A DNA stretch of 5,556 bases from an uncultured Opitutia bacterium (lineage in GTDB: Bacteria > Verrucomicrobiota > Verrucomicrobiia > Opitutales > UBA953). Below the pieces are notes generated by a model, which was not told the DNA's origin, searched no databases, and saw only the letters and a list, made by a program, of their open reading frames with translations. Location of the stretch: assembly GCA_903910245.1 (NCBI GenBank), contig CAIVYX010000330.1, forward strand, positions 1-5,556, given 5' to 3'. Below, one piece after another: positions 1-5,166 of the stretch. The stretch's first letter is position 1. Every line of letters begins with the position of its first letter. The position numbers and the translations under genes are program-made.

Positions 1-1
1 A

Positions 2-319
2 GAAGGACAGGGTGAGCCCGACTTCGCGCGCTGCGTGGATATCCATCGCAAGCCTGGCTACGACCCCGTCGAGCTGTTCATCGACCCCAAGATCCGTTTC
101 CCGATGCTTTCGGTCGCCTGGTTCCTGCTGAAGAAGAAGCTCGGCTTCAAGGCGCTCATGAAGGTCATCTCGCAGGATGCTTCGCTCGTGAAGGGCTCGC
201 ACGGTCGCCTGCCCGAGGACCCGCTCGACTGGCCCGTGCTCATCGCGCCGGCTGGAGCCGCCTTGCCGACCCAGATCGCCTCGACCGACGTGTACGGGCA
301 GATCGCCAAGGGGTTCTGA
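2..319 (+). CDS. Alkaline phosphatase superfamily protein (type I phosphodiesterase/nucleotide pyrophosphatase-like), C-terminal part
   Basis: The reading frame is open to the left edge, so this is the last 105 residues of a longer protein; the GTG at 35 is an internal valine rather than a start. The tail contains a DIHRKPGYDPVELF segment followed by an IDP-IRFP stretch, then KGSHGR at 191-208. That pattern resembles the C-terminal end of bacterial type I phosphodiesterase/nucleotide pyrophosphatase-like proteins. In that superfamily the catalytic site holds two metal ions, usually zinc, and the histidine of a late G-x-HG motif is one of the ligands; here it is the His codon at 200-202. The nucleophile and the other metal ligands would lie upstream of the window and cannot be checked. 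The substrate is unknown: phosphodiester, phosphomonoester or nucleotide are all possible. The gene is codirectional with the large dehydrogenase 62 bp downstream, so cotranscription is possible. The family assignment rests on remembered motif similarity and is moderately secure. Confidence 0.72.
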   Translation, partial: EGQGEPDFARCVDIHRKPGYDPVELFIDPKIRFPMLSVAWFLLKKKLGFKALMKVISQDASLVKGSHGRLPEDPLDWPVLIAPAGAALPTQIASTDVYGQIAKGF

Positions 320-381
320 CCACATTCGCTCTGGTCTGGGGTTGAAGCGGAACTTCGCCCGCACAGGGTGGTCGTATCCCT

Positions 382-3300
382 ATGTTCGCCCGCAGTCTCG
401 CCCTCGTCCTCGGTGCCGCGGCCTTTGCCGCGCCGTTCCCGGAGCCGCATAATAACCAGAAGGAGACTATCCCCGTGCTCACCTCGGCGGATGCGCTGAC
501 CAAGCTGCATCTCCCGGAGGGGTTTAAGGCCACGCTCTTTGCCGCCGAACCGGACGTCCGTCAGCCGATCGCGATGTGCTGGGATGAACGCGGCCGACTG
601 TGGATTGCTGAGAACTATACCTACTCCGACGGCAAGGAGCGCTTCGATCTGAACCTACGCGACCGAATCATCATCCTCGAGGATGCCGACCATGACGGCA
701 AATTCGACAAGCGCACCGTCTTCGCCGACGAGGTGCAGATGCTCACCAGCATCGAGCGTGGCTTTGGCGGCGTGTACGCGATGTGCCCGCCCAATCTCCT
801 CTTCATCCCGATGGATGGCGATAAGCCCGCCGGTCCAGCCCAGATCGTGCTCGACGGTTTCAGCACCACCGCGGCGAGCCGGCACACTTTTGCCAACGGA
901 CTCAAGTGGGGTCCCGACGGCTGGCTCTACGGTCGCGTCGGCATCTCGAGCACCTCATGGGTCGACGTCCCGGGCGTGCCCAAGGAAAAGCGCCTGCCCA
1001 CCGCCGGCGGCCTTTGGCGCTATCACCCAGTGACCAAGGTCTTCGAGCCGTATTGCCACGGCACCACCAATCCGTGGGGCTCCGATTGGACTAAGGACCA
1101 CGAGCTACTCTTCATCAACACCGTCATCGGTCATGGCTGGCAGGGAATCCACGGTGCGCACCTCAAGCGCATGCACGGTGAGGATCCTTATCCTTACATC
1201 TACGAGCTCATCGACCAGCAGGCCGACCACTATCACTGGGACACTGGCAAGAAGTGGAACGACGCCGACGGCGGTCGCGGCGGCGCGGACAGCTTCGGAG
1301 GTGGGCACGCCCACGTCGGTATGATGATCTACCAAGGCGACAACTGGCCTTCGCAGTATCGCGATAAGCTCATGACACTCAATCTGCACGGCCGTCGCGT
1401 GAACGTGGAAGCCATCGAGCGCAAGGGCAGCGCGCTCGTCATGAAGCACCAGCCCGACATCCTGAAGTCGGACGACCAATGGTTCCGTGGCATCGAGCTC
1501 GGCCAGGGACCTGACGGCGCCGTCACGATTCTCGACTGGAGCGATATCGGCGAGTGCCACGACCAGGACGGCATCCATCGCACCACTGGCCGCATCTTCA
1601 AGGTCAGTTATGGCGAACCCAAGCAGCCCGGTGTCGACTTGGCCAAAGCCACGCCGGCCGAACTCGTCGAGCTCCAGCGCAGTAAGAACGAGTGGCTCGT
1701 CCGCATGGCCCGCTGGGAACTCCGGGAGCGCGCCTGGAAGGGCGTCGACCTCTCGTCTGCCACCGCCGCCTGGGAGAAGCTCGCCTCCGAGGAAGATAGC
1801 GTCCTCGCGCTCAACGCGCACTCGACCCTGTTGGCCCTGCGCACCGTCAAGTCGGGCGATCAGCCCTTCGCCGCCCAGCACGCCAAGCACTACGCGCCAT
1901 CCGCGATCCTCGCCGAGAAGCGTCAGGACGTCCTCGCTCGCCTCATCGAACGCGAGCTCACCGTTCCGCTCGTGAGCCGGAACAACGCCTTGGCCAAGTT
2001 CGCCCAGCAGTCGGGCTTCACCGCGACCTGCGACGCCCAGGAATCCGCGCTCTTGCAGCTCGCGGGCGAATCCCGAGGCCAGCGCGTGCGCCTCGCCCTC
2101 GCCTCGGCGTTGCCGCATCTTTCCGTCCCCGTGCGGGCGCTCGTGGCCCAGCATCTCCTCCGCTACGACCAGGACGCCACGGATCATAACCTCCCGCTCC
2201 TCGTGTGGACCGGTATCCGCGAGCTCCCCTTCGCTGAGCTTATCGCCTGTGCGCATGTCAGCCGCGTCCCGCAGGTGACCAAGCTCATCGCCCGTCGCAT
2301 CGCCGAAGGCGCCGACAAGCAGCCTGCCGCCTTGAACGAACTCCTCGCGAATGCCGCACAGATGCCCGAAGGTCAGGCCGAGATTATCGCTGGTATTGCC
2401 GAAGCCCTGAAGGGTTGGCGCAAGGCGCCCAAGCCCGCCGCTTGGGATGGGTTCGTCGCCACCATCGCCAAGTCTGCAACGGCCGCGCAGGATCAGGCTC
2501 GTCAACTCAACGTCATCTTCGGCGACGGCCAGGCACTCGATGAGATCCGTAAAATCGCCCTCGATGAGAAAGCGCTCATGGAGCAGCGCCGCGCGGCCTT
2601 GCTTTCGCTCATCGATGCCAAGGATGTGCAGCTCAAGGCCATCTGCGAGAAGCTCATTTACGTGAAAGGGGTGAACATGGAGGCCATCCAGGGCCTCACC
2701 CAGTTTGACCAGGACGGTGTCGCCCAGCGGATCATCGACCGGTACACGCAGTTCTACCCGCATGAGCGTCCGCAGGCCATCATGGCGCTCGTGTCGCGTC
2801 CGCGCTTCGCGGCCGATCTCCTCAAGGCCATTGAAGCCGGCAAGATTCCCAAGGCCGATCTCGGACCGTCCGCCGTTCGTCAGGTCCGTGCGTTCAATGA
2901 CCCCAAGCTCAACGAACTGCTCAGTAAAGTCTGGGGCGAAACGCGCGAGACCTCGGCGGATAAGCTCAAGCTCGTCGCCGAGCTCAAGGCGCGCCACACG
3001 CCTGACTCGCTCGCTAAGGGCGACCAGAGCAAGGGTAGGGCGATCTTCGCCGGCGTGTGCGGACAGTGTCACAAACTTTACGGTGAAGGCGGTGCGCTCG
3101 GACCCGATCTCACTGGCAGCGGCCGACACGACCTCAATTATCTCGTCGAGAACATCGTCGACCCCAGTGCCGTCGTGGATGCCGCTTATTATCTCAACAT
3201 CATCGAGCACAAGGATGAACGGGTGCTCAGCGGTATCGTCGGCGCGCAAAGCGAACGCACGCTCACCTTGCGCGCGGTCGGCCAGGAGACCGTCATCGAT

Positions 3301-3438
3301 AAGCAGGACATCAAGGCCCGCAAGGTCATGCCCCTCTCGCTCATGCCGGAAGGACTCCTCCAGGCCTTCTCGCCCGAGCAGCAGCGCGATCTCCTCGCCT
3401 ATCTCATGGGCAATTCGCAGGTGCCACTGGCGAAGTAG
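382..3438 (+). CDS. PVC-type heme-binding dehydrogenase: exported beta-propeller, helical repeats and C-terminal CxxCH cytochrome domain
   Basis: This 1018-residue protein is predicted to be exported. Residues 1-16 form a Sec signal peptide (Arg4, hydrophobic 5-14, cleavage likely after AFA at 14-16), and no lipobox cysteine is present. Residues about 35-410 resemble the PVC membrane-bound dehydrogenase domain (TIGR02604 type), a sugar-dehydrogenase-like beta-propeller. It shows LPEGF and RLWIAENYTY near its start, a calcium-loop-like DADHDG at 101-106, GHAH at 308-311 and LDWSD-GECHD at 384-394. Residues about 415-870 are Ala/Leu/Glu-rich and helical, resembling HEAT-like repeats. The C-terminal domain (about 875-1015, TIGR02603 type) has the heme c site C893-G-Q-C896-H897, a GPDLTG segment and a late SLMPEG whose Met988 is the probable distal heme ligand. 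The likely role is periplasmic oxidation of an unidentified carbohydrate or alcohol, with electrons passed to the attached heme. The ATG at 382 is chosen because it gives an intact signal peptide; AGGGTG at 365-370 is a weak, distant ribosome site. No convincing promoter is visible in the 62-bp gap upstream. Substrate is not predictable. Confidence 0.93.
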   Translation: MFARSLALVLGAAAFAAPFPEPHNNQKETIPVLTSADALTKLHLPEGFKATLFAAEPDVRQPIAMCWDERGRLWIAENYTYSDGKERFDLNLRDRIIILEDADHDGKFDKRTVFADEVQMLTSIERGFGGVYAMCPPNLLFIPMDGDKPAGPAQIVLDGFSTTAASRHTFANGLKWGPDGWLYGRVGISSTSWVDVPGVPKEKRLPTAGGLWRYHPVTKVFEPYCHGTTNPWGSDWTKDHELLFINTVIGHGWQGIHGAHLKRMHGEDPYPYIYELIDQQADHYHWDTGKKWNDADGGRGGADSFGGGHAHVGMMIYQGDNWPSQYRDKLMTLNLHGRRVNVEAIERKGSALVMKHQPDILKSDDQWFRGIELGQGPDGAVTILDWSDIGECHDQDGIHRTTGRIFKVSYGEPKQPGVDLAKATPAELVELQRSKNEWLVRMARWELRERAWKGVDLSSATAAWEKLASEEDSVLALNAHSTLLALRTVKSGDQPFAAQHAKHYAPSAILAEKRQDVLARLIERELTVPLVSRNNALAKFAQQSGFTATCDAQESALLQLAGESRGQRVRLALASALPHLSVPVRALVAQHLLRYDQDATDHNLPLLVWTGIRELPFAELIACAHVSRVPQVTKLIARRIAEGADKQPAALNELLANAAQMPEGQAEIIAGIAEALKGWRKAPKPAAWDGFVATIAKSATAAQDQARQLNVIFGDGQALDEIRKIALDEKALMEQRRAALLSLIDAKDVQLKAICEKLIYVKGVNMEAIQGLTQFDQDGVAQRIIDRYTQFYPHERPQAIMALVSRPRFAADLLKAIEAGKIPKADLGPSAVRQVRAFNDPKLNELLSKVWGETRETSADKLKLVAELKARHTPDSLAKGDQSKGRAIFAGVCGQCHKLYGEGGALGPDLTGSGRHDLNYLVENIVDPSAVVDAAYYLNIIEHKDERVLSGIVGAQSERTLTLRAVGQETVIDKQDIKARKVMPLSLMPEGLLQAFSPEQQRDLLAYLMGNSQVPLAK

Positions 3439-3453
3439 AGGCTACTTGGCCGG
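3427..3453. terminator. Hairpin spanning both convergent stop codons (possible bidirectional terminator)
   Basis: A perfect 6-bp inverted repeat, AAGTAG (3433-3438) and CTACTT (3442-3447), is separated by AGG. It extends through a G-G mismatch (3432/3448) into GGC (3429-3431) paired with GCC (3449-3451), then a T-G wobble and a C-G pair to 3427/3453. Both TAG stop codons lie in the stem. No T-run follows on either strand, so it does not fit the usual intrinsic terminator, and termination in either direction is inference. Confidence 0.35.
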
Positions 3454-4095
3454 GGCTTCAGCTAGGTCGGCCGCCACGTCCGTCGTTTTCACGGGCGAGG
3501 GGCGGCGATGCGCGATGACCCAGGCGGGTGTCGGGCCTTCACCGCGGTTGGAGGCGTCCTTCCGATGGGTCGCGCCGGTGAGGGCTTCGATGACGGCTTC
3601 GAGCTTGGGCCAGAGGCCGATGAATTCTAGGGCTGGATTCAGCAGGTTGGTGATCGGACAGTAGTAGGTGTTCTTCGGGTCGGTGTGGTGCAGTGCGTGT
3701 TGGCGCGGTGTCTGCAGAATCCAGCAGTCCTGAAGGAACGAGACGACTCGTCCGTTCTCGGCCCGCGTCTGGTGCGACCATTTATGGACCTGGTTGGCGT
3801 TGATGCTCAGGACTACGAACAGCCAGACATGCCAGGTGAGTACGCCGGCCCAGGCGGCGCCGCCGATGAGCAGCGCGCCGATGAGCAGGAGGTCCCAGGA
3901 GCTCTGCCACCAAGTCAGCTTGGTGAAGAAGCGGGGGTAGTGGTGGTGGACGATGTTCGGCCTGATCACCAGCGGGCCGAGTACCGGGGTGTCCTCGGTG
4001 CCGTAGGCGTCTTCCAGCCAATGGAAGACGCCGGCCAGGAAATCAGCGAGCAGGATGACGCCGAGGGCTTGGAGCAGGATCAGGAGGGTGTGCAT
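3442..4095 (-). CDS. Kua/TMEM189/CarF-family lipid desaturase (plasmanylethanolamine desaturase-like)
   Basis: This 217-residue integral membrane protein carries the histidine pattern of the lipid desaturase family that includes animal TMEM189/PEDS1, Myxococcus CarF and plant FAD4. Visible sites are FHW with His25 at the end of the first membrane segment, HHH at 50-52, H104-x3-H108, and H133-x2-H136-H137, which together could hold a di-iron centre. Hydrophobic segments lie at about 4-24 and 66-98. An NTYYCPITN stretch (142-150) follows the last His cluster. The tail after about 168 is polar and Ala/Pro-rich, and probably not catalytic. CarF and PEDS1 use oxygen to introduce the vinyl-ether bond of plasmalogens, while FAD4 desaturates a phosphatidylglycerol acyl chain, so membrane lipid desaturation is well supported but the exact substrate is not. 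The ATG at 4095 is chosen because the first membrane helix begins immediately after it and a GGTGGAG lies upstream. It is convergent with the dehydrogenase (3-bp gap) and divergent from a LysR-type regulator that may control it. Confidence 0.85.
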   Translation of the reverse strand: MHTLLILLQALGVILLADFLAGVFHWLEDAYGTEDTPVLGPLVIRPNIVHHHYPRFFTKLTWWQSSWDLLLIGALLIGGAAWAGVLTWHVWLFVVLSINANQVHKWSHQTRAENGRVVSFLQDCWILQTPRQHALHHTDPKNTYYCPITNLLNPALEFIGLWPKLEAVIEALTGATHRKDASNRGEGPTPAWVIAHRRPSPVKTTDVAADLAEAPAK

Positions 4096-4106
4096 GACGT
4101 TTTTGA

Positions 4107-4113
4107 CTCCACC
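4107..4113 (-). promoter_or_regulatory. Ribosome binding site of the desaturase gene
   Basis: On the minus strand GGTGGAG lies 11 nt before the ATG at 4095. The spacing is somewhat long, but it is the only purine-rich Shine-Dalgarno-like run nearby, and it supports the chosen start. Confidence 0.45.
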
Positions 4114-4114
4114 T

Positions 4115-4145
4115 ATTTTACCCCCTCCGAGGCCTGGACCGTTAA
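4115..4145 (-). promoter_or_regulatory. Candidate sigma70-type promoter for the desaturase gene
   Basis: Minus-strand TAAAAT (4120-4115, 5 of 6 to the -10 consensus) is preceded by TTAACG (4145-4140, 4 of 6 to the -35 consensus) with a long 19-bp spacer. A weak -35 and long spacer are compatible with an activator-dependent promoter. The implied start near 4108 would leave a leader of only about 13 nt and would cut into the GGTGGAG ribosome site, which is the main objection. Confidence 0.35.
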
Positions 4146-4159
4146 TCGATATTCTTGAT
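4145..4159. promoter_or_regulatory. Candidate LysR-type regulator box 1 (ATC-N9-GAT)
   Basis: ATC at 4145-4147 and GAT at 4157-4159 are separated by 9 bp, which is the NodD-type LTTR core and contains T-N11-A (T4146, A4158). The centre at 4152 lies about 44 bp upstream of the inferred desaturase start site, an activation-site position. It also overlaps the candidate -35 of the regulator gene. Confidence 0.45.
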
Positions 4160-4184
4160 ATAGCCTATCACGATGGGGGATAAA
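4155..4184 (+). promoter_or_regulatory. Candidate sigma70-type promoter for the LysR-type regulator gene
   Basis: TTGATA (4155-4160, 5 of 6 to the -35 consensus) and GATAAA (4179-4184, 4 of 6 to the -10 consensus) are separated by 18 bp. The implied start is near 4191, giving a leader of about 39 nt. Both elements overlap the ATC-N9-GAT boxes, as expected for negative autoregulation. The -10 lacks the conserved final T, so the call is tentative. Confidence 0.35.
4166..4182. promoter_or_regulatory. Candidate LysR-type regulator box 2 (TATC-N9-GATA)
   Basis: TATC (4166-4169) and GATA (4179-4182) form a perfect 4-bp dyad around 9 bp, again containing ATC-N9-GAT and T-N11-A (T4168, A4180). The centre at 4174 is 22 bp from that of box 1 and about 66 bp upstream of the inferred desaturase start site, the classical position of an LTTR recognition site. 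Confidence 0.45.
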
Positions 4185-4205
4185 GGGCGTTGCTAGGCCC
4201 CTTTA
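4181..4205. repeat. Inverted repeat TAAAGGG-N11-CCCTTTA in the divergent region
   Basis: Two perfect 7-bp arms, 4181-4187 and 4199-4205, flank an 11-nt spacer. If the regulator's promoter is placed correctly, the left arm overlaps its -10 element and would be only partly transcribed. An operator acting at the DNA level is then more likely than an RNA hairpin. The function is unknown. Confidence 0.5.
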
Positions 4206-4209
4206 CGGC

Positions 4210-4225
4210 GTGAAGATGACTTCAC
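4210..4225 (+). promoter_or_regulatory. Inverted repeat GTGAAG-N4-CTTCAC just before the regulator start codon
   Basis: Perfect 6-bp arms (4210-4215 and 4220-4225) flank ATGA and end 4 nt before the ATG at 4230. The only Shine-Dalgarno-like purines upstream of this start (GAAG at 4212-4215 and the loop) lie inside the repeat. If it folds in mRNA it would occlude the ribosome landing site. A protein operator is the alternative. Confidence 0.45.
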
Positions 4226-4229
4226 CCCG

Positions 4230-5165
4230 ATGAACGTCCATCACCTCGAGTTATTCTATTACGTGGCCAAACACGGGGGAATCAGCGCCGCGGTCCGGCA
4301 TATCCCTTACGGTATCCAGCAGCCGGCTGTCAGTGGCCAAATCGGCGCCTTGGAAGCCAACCTCGGGGTGCGGCTCTTTGAGCGGTCTCCGTTCCGCCTG
4401 ACGGCGGCGGGCCGGAAGCTGTACGCCCAGATCGAAGCTTTCTTCTCGGGCCTGGATGGCCTCGAGGGCCAGCTGCGCGAAGCCGACCGCCCGGAACTGC
4501 GCCTCGGCGCGTCGGAGCTCGTCCTGCGCCTGCACATCTCGACTGTCACCCAGCGACTGCGGGCCCGCCACCCGAAGCTGCTGCTCAGCCTGACGCCCGG
4601 CTACCAGATGCAGTTCGAGACGTGGTTGCGCGACGGCGTCATCGATCTCGCGATTGTGCCGATCGAGGCTAAGACCAAGGGCCGCCAGAGCCAGATACGA
4701 CTCGCCCGCGTCCCGCTCGTCCTCCTCGTACCCAAGTCATCGCCGCATCGGAGCGTCGCCGACCTATGGAAGCAGAAGAAGATACGTGAGCCGCTGGTCG
4801 CTTTGCCGCCCGCTTCCAGCGTCACGCGCAGTTTCCTCCGCGACCTCCGTGCGAAGGGCGTCGTCTGGAATCAGACCGTTGAGGTCAGTTCGATGGAGAT
4901 GGTCACCAGTTACGTCGCCAACGGCGAAGGTTATGGCATCAACCTCGCCATCCCGGAAGCCATCGAGCACCCGGAAGTCCGGGCCTTACCGCTCGACGGT
5001 TTCGCCCCCACGGACGTCGGCTTGCGCTGGACGTGCGAGCTCTCGCCGCTGGTACGCGACGCCATCGGCGAATTCCAGCGCTACACGCGCGAGACCTGGC
5101 CGGACTGGGTGATCGACGACGTCTTGCCTGAGCCCAAGAAGGCTGGCCGACGGAAGCGAGCCTGA
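4230..5165 (+). CDS. LysR-type transcriptional regulator
   Basis: This 311-residue protein has the usual LTTR length and layout. Residues 1-65 form the winged helix-turn-helix, with HLELFYYVA at 5-13, AAVRHIPYGIQQPAVSGQI (20-38) covering the turn and recognition helix, LGVRLFER at 45-52 and LTAAG at 57-61. A linker helix follows (about 62-88). The effector-binding fold then occupies about 90-290: LRLGASE opens the first subdomain, and GYGINLAIP (near 234-242) is the typical late-strand motif. Compared with ordinary LTTRs, the segment between the AA pair and QPA is about three residues longer (PYG inserted in the turn). The C-terminal end is strongly basic (KKAGRRKRA). It should bind DNA as a tetramer and respond to a small molecule that cannot be guessed from sequence. 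The ATG at 4230 gives the canonical N-terminus, although no clear ribosome site precedes it. It is divergent from the desaturase gene, a common arrangement for an LTTR and its target, and convergent with rsmE with 1 bp between stops. Confidence 0.93.
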   Translation: MNVHHLELFYYVAKHGGISAAVRHIPYGIQQPAVSGQIGALEANLGVRLFERSPFRLTAAGRKLYAQIEAFFSGLDGLEGQLREADRPELRLGASELVLRLHISTVTQRLRARHPKLLLSLTPGYQMQFETWLRDGVIDLAIVPIEAKTKGRQSQIRLARVPLVLLVPKSSPHRSVADLWKQKKIREPLVALPPASSVTRSFLRDLRAKGVVWNQTVEVSSMEMVTSYVANGEGYGINLAIPEAIEHPEVRALPLDGFAPTDVGLRWTCELSPLVRDAIGEFQRYTRETWPDWVIDDVLPEPKKAGRRKRA

Positions 5166-5166
5166 C

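Noticed and set aside
35..319. A complete small gene starting at GTG 35
   Set aside because: The frame is open to the left edge and the residues before it continue the phosphodiesterase-like pattern, so this is the end of a longer gene.
318..336. Dyad GACCA-N9-TGGTC at the end of the phosphodiesterase gene, considered as a terminator
   Set aside because: The stem is only 5 bp with a 9-nt loop and no T-run, so it cannot be separated from chance.
342..378. Possible promoter for the dehydrogenase (TTGAAG at 342-347)
   Set aside because: No acceptable -10 hexamer lies at 16-19 bp spacing, so cotranscription with the upstream gene is equally plausible.
1105..3249. A 714-codon open frame on the minus strand inside the dehydrogenase gene
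   Set aside because: It lies in exact codon register opposite the sense gene, so its stops could only come from TTA, CTA or TCA codons in the sense frame, which this GC-rich gene avoids; it ends at 1105 at a sense CTA. The product has no recognisable domain and the sense frame has a clear multi-domain match.
2705..3664. A 319-codon plus-strand frame spanning the dehydrogenase end and the start of the opposite gene
   Set aside because: The translation is Ser/Arg/Pro-rich low-complexity typical of an off-frame read in GC-rich coding DNA, and it crosses two well-supported genes.
3685..4158. A 157-codon plus-strand frame opposite the desaturase
   Set aside because: It is the antisense shadow of the desaturase, whose histidine motifs and membrane segments are clear; the shadow product has no recognisable motif.
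4148..4161. Direct repeat GATAT-N4-GATAT
   Set aside because: It is short, AT-rich and largely explained by the ATC-N9-GAT box and -35 element it overlaps.
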